A DNA stretch of 32,500 bases from Rhodopirellula sp. SM50 (lineage in GTDB: Bacteria > Planctomycetota > Planctomycetia > Pirellulales > Pirellulaceae), in the NCBI RefSeq assembly GCF_002289565.1, contig NZ_NTFY01000050.1:1-32500 (forward strand), given 5' to 3'. Of this stretch, positions 9,175 through 15,862 are shown piece after piece. The notes under the pieces were generated by a model. That model was given only the letters and a program-made list of their open reading frames with translations, searched no databases and was not told where the DNA came from. The position numbers and the translations under genes were made by a program. Positions within the stretch are counted from its first letter, which is position 1. Each line of letters opens with the position of its first letter.

Positions 9175-9204
9175 GGTTCGCTGCTCATGGTTCGCTGCTC
9201 CTGT
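9163..9204 (-). repeat. 14-bp tandem repeat over the kinase start codon
   Basis: The plus-strand unit TTCGCTGCTCATGG occurs at 9163-9176 and 9177-9190 without change. A third copy at 9191-9204 differs in its last four bases (CTGT for ATGG). Each perfect copy carries one ATG on the minus strand; 14 is not a multiple of three, so the two ATGs are in different frames. A change of copy number by slippage would move the ribosome site relative to the kinase frame. Confidence 0.9.
9171..9188 (-). CDS. Five-codon upstream ORF overlapping the kinase start
   Basis: On the minus strand ATG at 9188 reads Met-Ser-Ser-Glu-Pro then TGA. The TGA shares the ATGA overlap with the kinase ATG at 9174. CAGGAG lies nine bases upstream of the 9188 ATG, the right distance, while it is 23 bases from the kinase ATG. 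Ribosomes may therefore load on the short ORF and reach the kinase by translational coupling. The peptide repeats the first four residues of the kinase because the region is a duplication. The sequence facts are certain; use in the cell is inferred. Confidence 0.45.
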   Translation of the reverse strand: MSSEP

Positions 9205-9226
9205 TCTTGCTCGATTTGAGTCCCTT

Positions 9227-10276
9227 CTATTTGCGTCCCGCCAGTCGCTTCGCGTGGCCGATCAAATCGGGTCGTCGTTTGGACGGGGGCAAGTCTTGCT
9301 GCTGGGCATGATCGAATTGAAGCGCGGTTTCAATCTCCGGCAACATAAATAGTATACCCACTGCGGAGGCGAGGCCTTTGGCACCGGCGCGAGCGACTTT
9401 GACGTTGCGAACCGTGCTTCCGGTATTGGCGACGTTGGCCCGGGCCCGGTTGAGCGCGCCTTGTCGCTCGGTTCGCATGCGAGATCGCTCGATGCGGCGG
9501 AATCTCTCGACAGCCCGTTCGTGAGCGGTCTTGGATGCTTCCAGGAATTCGTCGCTGATGTCCTTCCCAAACGTTTTCAGGGCGCTCTCACTGGCGACTC
9601 CGGATGCCGATGCCAATGCCATCGCAGGGATCATCGACAATGCAACCAGCTTGGCACCTTTTCCCTCGGCGACCGTTTTGGCCGCACTGCAAGCGACCGA
9701 ATAGGTGATACCGGCACCGATCGACCCCAAGAAAGTCAGGCCCGCCCCTCCGGCCACGAAGACAAACAGAACACTCGTCGCGGTCTGAACGCCGTAGGTT
9801 GCGTTGATGGTGAGATTCAATTGACGGATGACATCATCGTTGACCGCATTGGCCAGCTTCCGCTTCATCGCAATCCCTTTTCGATTGATCAGGATCTCAA
9901 GCTGCTTGGTCCGCAGGTAGGACAACACGGCATCGGAGCCTGCTTCCATTTTTTCGAAAAAACGTCGCGAGTAGATCTTCAAAGCCTCTTTACGCCGGGT
10001 CCGGTAGAGCTTCACGTCGACGCGAGTTTCGGTCAGTGACTTTGGCTTGGAACCATACAAAAAGTCGAGAGCCCCCCAGAGGAATCCTTCATCTTTTGCG
10101 GTTTTGATGGTCATGACGCTGTTCATCGCATAGGCGCTCGCGGCGGCAGAAAGCAGTTCGTCCACTTTTTTGCCATCCAGAACCAGGGCCTTGATCTTTT
10201 TTGGAGCTGCCGTCGGTTTCGTCGCGGGGACCGGCTTTGGCGGCTTCTTCTTGTGTGCAGATTTAGGCGTTGGCAT
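9227..10276 (-). CDS. Unidentified Lys-rich protein with glycine-rich membrane segments
   Basis: A 349-residue protein without a recognised family. I chose the ATG at 10276; a GTG at 10318 would add 14 residues but has no ribosome site. The head is strongly basic and proline-rich (SAHKKKPPKPVPATKPTAAP). A charged middle follows (about 85-150). Hydrophobic small-residue segments lie at about 165-201, 208-229 and 300-316; the first holds spaced glycines (GGAGLTFLGSIGAG), a glycine-zipper look. Between the last two is an Arg-rich helix (about 250-295). No signal peptide. It is the first gene of the leftward block and precedes the kinase by 52 bases, so a kinase substrate or membrane partner is possible. 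Pore-like behaviour is only a guess from composition. Confidence 0.7.
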   Translation of the reverse strand: MPTPKSAHKKKPPKPVPATKPTAAPKKIKALVLDGKKVDELLSAAASAYAMNSVMTIKTAKDEGFLWGALDFLYGSKPKSLTETRVDVKLYRTRRKEALKIYSRRFFEKMEAGSDAVLSYLRTKQLEILINRKGIAMKRKLANAVNDDVIRQLNLTINATYGVQTATSVLFVFVAGGAGLTFLGSIGAGITYSVACSAAKTVAEGKGAKLVALSMIPAMALASASGVASESALKTFGKDISDEFLEASKTAHERAVERFRRIERSRMRTERQGALNRARANVANTGSTVRNVKVARAGAKGLASAVGILFMLPEIETALQFDHAQQQDLPPSKRRPDLIGHAKRLAGRK

Positions 10277-10363
10277 CGTCGTTTCTTCGTTTTCGGTGGC
10301 AGGGGATTTGCTCGTCACGAACGTGATCGAGTCGGCTCACCCTTGCTACCGAGAACCTCGGTC

Positions 10364-10424
10364 GGGCCTGCGCCATGGAATCCAAAAACGGCAGAAAAAA
10401 GTTTTTTGGAATCTGCGCAGGCCC
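10364..10424. repeat. Inverted repeat in the divergent promoter region
   Basis: GGGCCTGCGC at 10364-10373 pairs perfectly with GCGCAGGCCC at 10415-10424. Nearer the centre, TCCAAAAA at 10381-10388 pairs with TTTTTGGA at 10403-10410. The inner spacer is 14 bases, and a slightly unequal gap (7 against 4 bases) separates the two blocks on each arm. It sits between the starts of the leftward membrane-protein gene and the rightward small secreted-protein gene, where an operator or attenuator is more expected than a terminator. Confidence 0.6.
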
Positions 10425-10503
10425 AGAAACGGCATGCGGCAATGCTAACGAACACGGGATTCCCCCCCGATCCGCACCGTTTTTTGACCACCGAGTCCAA
10501 GTC

Positions 10504-10998
10504 ATGAAAAACCAAATGTTGCGTCTGGTCCTCACGCTGATCGTCGTGCTGCCGATTGCCAGCGGCCGCGCCGCAGACAGCCTCGTGATCGTCGATTCCT
10601 CCGGCAGCATGCAAGAGTCGACTCCGGATGGAGTCTCGCGAATCGATGCCGCTTTCGGCGGCGGCGGATACAACGACAACCCACAACTGCAATTTGAAAA
10701 GGTGCTGGGAGATAAACGGACGGGGACGCGTCAATGGCTTTCCCACGTTCGTGGCAAGCAAGTCACGCTGGTTTTTAAGATCACCAAGAGGGGCCGCAAG
10801 TACACCGCCGACGTCTATGCTCCCACGGAGAAGGAAGACGAAATGGCGTGGGTCCGAATCGGCGAACAAACACTGCTGCGATGCAAACCACGTCTTGGGT
10901 TTTACGCTTGGAACCGATCGGCTGATTCCTACGGCCGAGGTCCCGCACACGAAGTCAACATCTGCTTTGAACGCGTCGTCGTCCGGCCGATCGAATAG
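10504..10998 (+). CDS. Small secreted protein with DxSGSM (MIDAS-like) motif
   Basis: A 164-residue protein starting MKNQMLRLVLTLIVVLPIAS, a clear signal peptide ending near GRAA-DS. The frame is open further upstream (from 10375), but those residues are not signal-like and cross the inverted repeat. Directly after cleavage comes LVIVDSSGSMQES, the exact opening of a von Willebrand factor A domain (strand 1 plus MIDAS D-x-S-G-S). No VWA domain follows. The rest reads as a small beta-rich domain (QVTLVFKITKRGRKYTADVY, WVRIGEQTLLR, LGFYAWNR, VNICFERVVV), resembling LamG/concanavalin-type folds that bind sugars. A VWA domain is normally about 180 residues, so this is either a truncated head joined to another domain or convergence. 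Function unknown. Confidence 0.65.
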   Translation: MKNQMLRLVLTLIVVLPIASGRAADSLVIVDSSGSMQESTPDGVSRIDAAFGGGGYNDNPQLQFEKVLGDKRTGTRQWLSHVRGKQVTLVFKITKRGRKYTADVYAPTEKEDEMAWVRIGEQTLLRCKPRLGFYAWNRSADSYGRGPAHEVNICFERVVVRPIE

Positions 10999-11026
10999 TG
11001 TTCCGGCTACTTTTGGATTGAGTGTG

Positions 11027-11071
11027 CGGCGGAAAGAATTCCCGAACTTGGACGATTCTTTAAGGCCGCCG
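11027..11071. terminator. Candidate hairpin after the small secreted protein
   Basis: CGGCGG at 11027-11032 followed by AAAGAAT at 11033-11039 pairs with ATTCTTT at 11055-11061 and, after a four-base bulge, CCGCCG at 11066-11071. No U-run follows, so it may be an mRNA 3'-end stabiliser or a weak terminator. It lies 29 bases past the stop at 10998 and 65 bases before the next start. Confidence 0.4.
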
Positions 11072-11136
11072 CGCAGGGTGTCGGCTAGACCGCTATACTA
11101 CCGACAATACGGTCAACACAGGGGAGATTCGCGATC

Positions 11137-11820
11137 GTGTCCAGTGCACATCATTCGTCCAGGCATCTTCAATCCGCGGCGGTCTTGGATCAGGTCGTGG
11201 GATCGGGGCGGGGCATTCAGATCGTCGAAAGTCTTTCGGTCGGATTGAATACCGTTCGCGATCTTGTATTTCAGCGGATTCATCTCGACGTGGAACGTCA
11301 TTTCGGGATGGACTCGATGTGCATCCCCCTGTCGCTTGATCAAAGCGAATACAACGCCAAAGCCGAAATCGACATTTGGCAGATCGTCGAGGCCGCCGAA
11401 TTTGCCGCCGGCTCTGGATTTGCCACCGATGTCGACTGGATCCGCAGTTGGCTCGGTGAATTGCGGCTGGGCGGCAGCTACGGCAACGGCCCGATTACCG
11501 AGCGGGTCGGCCAGTACGTCGAACAGGACGAAGATCGCCGACGGCGGCATTTCGCAAGTTGCCTGGAAAAAGTCTATCCCGAAGCCCGCAAGTCTCCCTT
11601 GGTGCTCTATCAACTGATGCCCGCGGCGGTTCGGATCGTCGTCGCGATCGCCTTTGGTTCGACCCCACACGCAACCAAACAACGCGACCGACAAGCGTTC
11701 TTGCTGCCGGGCATCTTGGATTGTGGCAGCTGCCAAGGCGCTGTCTTGGACAACGGGGAAACATGCGTCGAATGCGGCAACCCGGTCTGGAACTACAACT
11801 GGTTGTTGGCAGACGATTAG
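11137..11820 (+). CDS. Unidentified protein with C-terminal zinc ribbon
   Basis: A 227-residue soluble protein from a GTG start; AGGGGAG about ten bases upstream supports that codon. The N-terminal 185 residues are mixed alpha/beta with no motif I recognise (VDWIRSWLGELRLGGSYGNG is the most distinctive stretch). At the C-terminus four cysteines, Cys196, Cys199, Cys210 and Cys213 (CGSC...CVEC), form a compact zinc-ribbon pattern, followed by an aromatic tail (WNYNWLL). Such ribbons bind nucleic acid or a protein partner. There is no signal peptide. It is likely transcribed on its own or with the small secreted-protein gene 138 bases upstream. Function not assigned. Confidence 0.72.
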   Translation: MSSAHHSSRHLQSAAVLDQVVGSGRGIQIVESLSVGLNTVRDLVFQRIHLDVERHFGMDSMCIPLSLDQSEYNAKAEIDIWQIVEAAEFAAGSGFATDVDWIRSWLGELRLGGSYGNGPITERVGQYVEQDEDRRRRHFASCLEKVYPEARKSPLVLYQLMPAAVRIVVAIAFGSTPHATKQRDRQAFLLPGILDCGSCQGAVLDNGETCVECGNPVWNYNWLLADD

Positions 11821-12253
11821 CTTGGACCGCGTCAGACGCAAGAAATCGCACCGAGCGGCGCACACCGGCGAGCGGCCGAGGTTCTGTCCCGCTGGCAACA
11901 CCGTCTGCCGTTTGCCTCATTCGTGCGCCGCCTCGGTCGACGCAACTTCGGCGCCCGCGGTGTTGCTTGAAGCTTTCCCGCCGGGCCAACAACCGCGCAA
12001 TGGGACCAATAGGACACATAGGACGTCTGGGTCCCCTATGTCCAATTGGCTTATTGATTTTATTGATCGCGGGCCCCTTCGGCGCGGACGTTGGACTAAC
12101 CGCCGCGCTGAACCGTTTTTTCCGGGCGCGCTTCGGTATTTCAGAACTCCGCGCCGAAACCAGGATCGCGTCGAATTGCTGAGGGGCCTCACGCATTGGG
12201 TTGCGCGATTGGCTTCCTGCTCTCGGTGTCCACGACCGATGGCCTGGCGGTTG
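11821..12253. other. Gene-free convergent spacer with an imperfect hairpin at 12006-12049
   Basis: 433 bases between two convergent genes. Frames that cross it in either direction have Arg/Pro-rich shadow composition and no start signals. The one structured element is 12006-12024 (CCAATAGGACACATAGGAC) against 12031-12049, matching at 15 of 19 positions with a six-base loop and followed by a T-rich stretch (TTATTGATTTTATTGATC). From memory, AGGAC/CATAGG-rich palindromes recur in planctomycete spacers. It could end transcription from both sides. Confidence 0.5.
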
Positions 12254-14401
12254 CTATCGGGGTTTCAGCGGCGGGCCTTCGGGCAGCGAATCCCCCTTGT
12301 CCCGGCTTCCCGGTGGACAGGACACGAGCACCACGACCGAGCGTGCGGAGACCCGGAATTGTGACGACCTGACGCGTGGGCCATGCCCGGCTTCATGGAT
12401 GTCTTCGGGCGACTCGCCGGCGGTATCGACGGCGACTTCCCAATCGGATGCATCGAAATCCTGGATCGAAAACGTATGCGGGTGCCAATCGGCGTTGACC
12501 ATCACGTACAAATCGACATCGTATTGCGATTCGCCTCGCAGATAATACGCAAACTGTCGTGATTCACCGGACCAGTCAACCTTCGGCCCCGTTCCGTACC
12601 AGCGGACGTCGTCGCGCCAAAACCGGCTCCGCGCGATCGTCGGGTGGGACTTGCGAAACGCGATCATCATGCGAAAGAATCGATGAAACGAGGCGTGTTC
12701 TTGGAGCCGGTCCCAGTCCAGCCAACTGAATTGATTGTCTTGGTTGAAGGGATTGTTGTTGCCATGTTGGGTCTGTAAGAATTCGTCACCGGCGCGAAAC
12801 ATCGGGGTGCCATTGGAAAGCATCAACAGGCAACAAAAATTCTTGGCCTGCTGCACCCTCAGGTTCATGATTTCATCGGTCACACCGGCATCACCTTCGG
12901 TGCCACAGTTCCAACTGTGGTTGTCACGATGCCCGTCACGGTTTTGTTCTCCGTTGATCCAGTTGTGTCGCTGGTTGTACGAGACTTGGTCGTAGAGCGT
13001 GAAACCGTCGTGCGAATTGACATAGTTGACGCTTTGGTAGGGATGGCACGCTTCGTGAAGCGAGTCGGGGAACAAATCATCGCTGCCGTACAACCGGCGA
13101 ACCATGTTGGGCACCAGTCCTGCGTCGCCCTTGACGAAGCGGCGAATGTCGTCGCGGAACAGTCCGTTCCATTGCAACCAACGTTTGCCCGGAAAACCAC
13201 GGCCGAGTTGATTCAGCCCCGCGGCATCCCAGGGTTCGGCGATCAATCGCACTTTTCCCAACACCGGGTCGGCGCGAATGGCGGCGACCAATCGTGACTG
13301 GCTGGAGGAGACCGAGCCGTCGCCGCGTCGATTGAAGACCGAGGCGAGGTCGAATCGGAATCCATCGACGTGGTACTGATTGACCCAACTGCGCATGCTG
13401 TCCAAGATCATCCGCACGCAGTGACGATTCTTGGTGTGAAGCGTATTGCCGGTGCCTGAAAAATTCGCGAAGGGATGTTCCGGATCGCCGCTGGTGATGT
13501 AGTAGCTGCTATTGTCGATCCCCTTGAAGCTATAACAGGGACCGTGCTCGTCGCCTTCGGTCGTATGATTGAACACGACATCCAAGATCACTTCGATGCC
13601 CGCCTGATGAAACGCGCTGACCATCTGGCGAAACTCGCGGGCGGCGTTGCGCACTTGGCTGGCATATTGGGAGTGCGGAGCGAAGAAGTTCAGGGGCATG
13701 TAGCCCCAGTAGTTGTCTTCTTGGGGGTCAAACTGAAACACCGGCATCAATTCGACGGCCGTGATTCCCAGTTCGACCAAATACGGGATCTTGTCAATCG
13801 CGCCCAAATAGCTCCCGCGTCGGGATGCTTCGACACCGCTATTGCGGTTGCGTGTGAATCCGCGGACGTGCAATTCATAAATCACCAGGTCATGCTCATG
13901 GAACCGCACGCGATCGCTTTTCCAGGGATACGCCTCCTGCTCTTTGACGCTGGGCAGGACGCCCAGGGGCGCTTTGCCGACGTTGGAACCCGGCCGAATC
14001 GCCGCCAGACGATCAAAGGTCTCGGGAAAATAGATTTCGGTCGCGTAGGGATCGATCAGCAGCTTCTGTTCGTCAAATGCATGAAGGTCGTACTTGCGAC
14101 CGTCATGCGGGCCTTGAACCAGATAGCCGTAATACACCGCGCCGGCCAAATCAGACTCCGGCACGCGGCAATGCCAAATCCGCCCCGACTTGTTCACCAG
14201 ATAGTCCAGATCGATCCGTCGACAGGGCTGGGCAAGTTGATCCGGTTTAAAAAACAACAATGACACGCCGGTGGCATGGTTGGAATACAGGGCAAAATTG
14301 AAGGCGCGTTCGTCTTCCAGCCAAACCACGCCCAGCGGGTTGGGGCTGCCTTCACGGCTATACCAACTGGTCGTGACCGTCGTGTTGCCAATCGCTCCCA
14401 C
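12254..14401 (-). CDS. glgX: Glycogen debranching enzyme GlgX (isoamylase-type, GH13)
   Basis: A 715-residue cytoplasmic enzyme that hydrolyses alpha-1,6 branches of glycogen limit dextrins. Start is a GTG at 14401; no ATG is in frame before an upstream TGA, and the ribosome site (GAGAG) is weak. An N-terminal CBM48-type beta domain covers about 20-115 (NPLGVVWLEDERAFNFALYS). The GH13 barrel carries region I DVVFNHT (274-280), nucleophile Asp351 in DGFRFDLAS, acid/base Glu389 in IAEPWDA and the transition-state Asp465 in NSHDGFTLYD. A C-terminal beta domain ends the chain. Length fits the GlgX/TreX family (about 650-720). No other glycogen gene lies in the window. TreX-like isoamylase is the near alternative name. 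Confidence 0.95.
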   Translation of the reverse strand: MGAIGNTTVTTSWYSREGSPNPLGVVWLEDERAFNFALYSNHATGVSLLFFKPDQLAQPCRRIDLDYLVNKSGRIWHCRVPESDLAGAVYYGYLVQGPHDGRKYDLHAFDEQKLLIDPYATEIYFPETFDRLAAIRPGSNVGKAPLGVLPSVKEQEAYPWKSDRVRFHEHDLVIYELHVRGFTRNRNSGVEASRRGSYLGAIDKIPYLVELGITAVELMPVFQFDPQEDNYWGYMPLNFFAPHSQYASQVRNAAREFRQMVSAFHQAGIEVILDVVFNHTTEGDEHGPCYSFKGIDNSSYYITSGDPEHPFANFSGTGNTLHTKNRHCVRMILDSMRSWVNQYHVDGFRFDLASVFNRRGDGSVSSSQSRLVAAIRADPVLGKVRLIAEPWDAAGLNQLGRGFPGKRWLQWNGLFRDDIRRFVKGDAGLVPNMVRRLYGSDDLFPDSLHEACHPYQSVNYVNSHDGFTLYDQVSYNQRHNWINGEQNRDGHRDNHSWNCGTEGDAGVTDEIMNLRVQQAKNFCCLLMLSNGTPMFRAGDEFLQTQHGNNNPFNQDNQFSWLDWDRLQEHASFHRFFRMMIAFRKSHPTIARSRFWRDDVRWYGTGPKVDWSGESRQFAYYLRGESQYDVDLYVMVNADWHPHTFSIQDFDASDWEVAVDTAGESPEDIHEAGHGPRVRSSQFRVSARSVVVLVSCPPGSRDKGDSLPEGPPLKPR

Positions 14402-14601
14402 GGCATCGCTCTCGCTTGTTCAAGGTGCTGCTCAACGTCAGAACTCCCTTCGATGTGTCGCGTCCTGCTGGATTTCATTTGAAAACGCCCCGGTGTGCCC
14501 GCTCCGCAACGTCGCCAACGGACGCGTGTGACGATGCGTCACTGCGTCTCGCTTCGATTCGCAGGGTGCAAATCCCACGCCAGGCGCATCGACGCCCAGG
14601 T

Positions 14602-14620
14602 GACAGGCTGGAAGCCTATC
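14602..14620. repeat. Short hairpin in the glgX/WD40 divergent spacer
   Basis: GACAGGCT at 14602-14609 pairs with AGCCTATC at 14613-14620 (one G-U) over the three-base loop GGA. The surrounding string, GTGACAGGCTGGAAGCCTAT, resembles a short repeat I associate with planctomycete spacers. The rest of the spacer 14402-14725 shows no gene and no clear promoter. Confidence 0.35.
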
Positions 14621-14725
14621 CCACTCCAATCAATCCGACGCTTCTTCCCCAATCCATCGTCAGCTGGCCGGCCTCGGTTGGAACGGCACAAAAAATGCCG
14701 CCTTGCCTTGCCCGGAGGAATGACC

Positions 14726-15679
14726 ATGCTCGATGCACGCGACAGACTGCAAATCATGGTGGTGTGCCTGTTCGTCTTTGCTTTTGGCACCTTCAACCGT
14801 GCCCACTGCGGCGCGGCGGAGCCAACTGTGCTACTGGGGCACACCGACGCCGTTTACGACGTTGTCTTCTCTCCCGATGGAAAACTATTGGCCTCGGGCA
14901 GCTACGACAACACGATCAGGATTTGGCGTGTCGCCGATGCGCAGCTTGTCGCCACGCTCAAGGGCCACGCCGATCAAGTGTTTCGCGTGGCGTTCTCCCC
15001 CGACGGAACGTCACTGGCATCCTGTGGCGGGGACAGCCAGACCTTCGTTTGGGAGGTCGGCCGCTGGGCCAAGCAACGGACGCTGACCGGTCACGGTGAC
15101 CCGATGATCGACGTCACCTTTTCCGAGGATGGGACGACACTGGTAACCGCCGGGTCGCACATCCAGCTCTGGCGTGAGGAAACGGAAGTCTGGGCGACGC
15201 CGCATTCGGATCTCTATTTCACCGTTGCGTTTTCACCGAATCAAAAACAGCTTGCTTGCGGAACACGTAACCTGATTCATTTTTTCGATGCCTCCGACGG
15301 CCGCTTGGTCAGGGAGTTGGCCGCCGGCGAGGGAATGATTTATCAGTTGGCCTATTCGCCCGACGGTCGATGGCTTGCGTCGGCATGCAGCAATGGAAAC
15401 GTGACGCTTTGGGACGCCGTGCAATACACGAAGATCACGACGGTGACGGCGGATCGATACTCGCTCTTTGCGCTCAGCTTTTCGGGCGACGGCCAACAGA
15501 TTCTCACCGGCGGACGCGAACGCGTGATTCGCACCTGGACGATTCCCGACTTGAAACCGATCGACCAGCGCTACGGCCCCCAAGAAACCATTCTTTCGGT
15601 CAACCCCTCGCCCGATGGCAAACACTTGGCCTGCGGATCCTATGATGGCGCCATCCACTTGTGGTCCACCGAGGATTAG
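14726..15679 (+). CDS. Secreted seven-bladed WD40 beta-propeller protein
   Basis: A 317-residue protein. GGAGG at 14714-14718 sits seven bases before the ATG at 14726 and too close to the ATG at 14720, which decides the start. Residues 1-30 are a signal peptide (IMVVCLFVFAFGTFNRAHCG). Seven WD40 repeats of about 40 residues fill the rest, each with an SPDG-type turn: VVFSPDGKLLASGSYDNTIR, VAFSPDGTSLASCGGD, VTFSEDGTTLVTAG, VAFSPNQKQLACG, LAYSPDGRWLASACSN, LSFSGDGQQILTGG, PSPDGKHLACGSYDG. Seven blades make one closed propeller with no other domain, so it is probably a protein- or ligand-binding scaffold in the periplasm or outside. Partner unknown. Confidence 0.92.
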   Translation: MLDARDRLQIMVVCLFVFAFGTFNRAHCGAAEPTVLLGHTDAVYDVVFSPDGKLLASGSYDNTIRIWRVADAQLVATLKGHADQVFRVAFSPDGTSLASCGGDSQTFVWEVGRWAKQRTLTGHGDPMIDVTFSEDGTTLVTAGSHIQLWREETEVWATPHSDLYFTVAFSPNQKQLACGTRNLIHFFDASDGRLVRELAAGEGMIYQLAYSPDGRWLASACSNGNVTLWDAVQYTKITTVTADRYSLFALSFSGDGQQILTGGRERVIRTWTIPDLKPIDQRYGPQETILSVNPSPDGKHLACGSYDGAIHLWSTED

Positions 15680-15708
15680 TGCTCCGTCAACGTTCAACGT
15701 AGGGTGAG

Positions 15709-15860
15709 ACCGGACGGCTTGCGGTCTGTCAATTTAATCGGGATCTGTTGAGTCAATGGTGAGCCGCCGGCCGTAAGGCCTCGGGCGGGCGCCGAAATGC
15801 CCGGCCGCTTACGCGCCCGCGGCTCACAAAATCGACAGACCGATTGCGCCGTTCCGCTAC
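15709..15860. repeat. Composite palindromic intergenic repeat, copy 1
   Basis: This element fills the spacer between two convergent genes. Inner arms GTGAGCCGC (15759-15767) and GCGGCTCAC (15819-15827) pair perfectly, and CGTAAG (15772-15777) pairs with CTTACG (15808-15813). Outer arms CGGTCTGTC (15722-15730) and GACAGACCG (15834-15842) also pair. The first 102 bases (15709-15810) align without gaps to 32329-32430, with about 88 identities. The end (GCCGTTCCGCTAC, 15848-15860) resembles the right end of the element at 25375-25454. Confidence 0.8.
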
Positions 15861-15862
15861 GA

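Noticed and set aside
7657..9219. 520-residue plus-strand open frame opposite the Ser/Thr kinase
   Set aside because: Full overlap with a kinase that has every catalytic motif. The antisense product is rich in Arg, Gln and His with no domain pattern, as expected from GC-biased codons read backwards.
11495..12196. 233-residue minus-strand frame over the zinc-ribbon gene's end and the spacer
   Set aside because: It overlaps a better gene; its Gly-Pro-Ile segment is only the translation of the hairpin at 12006-12049.
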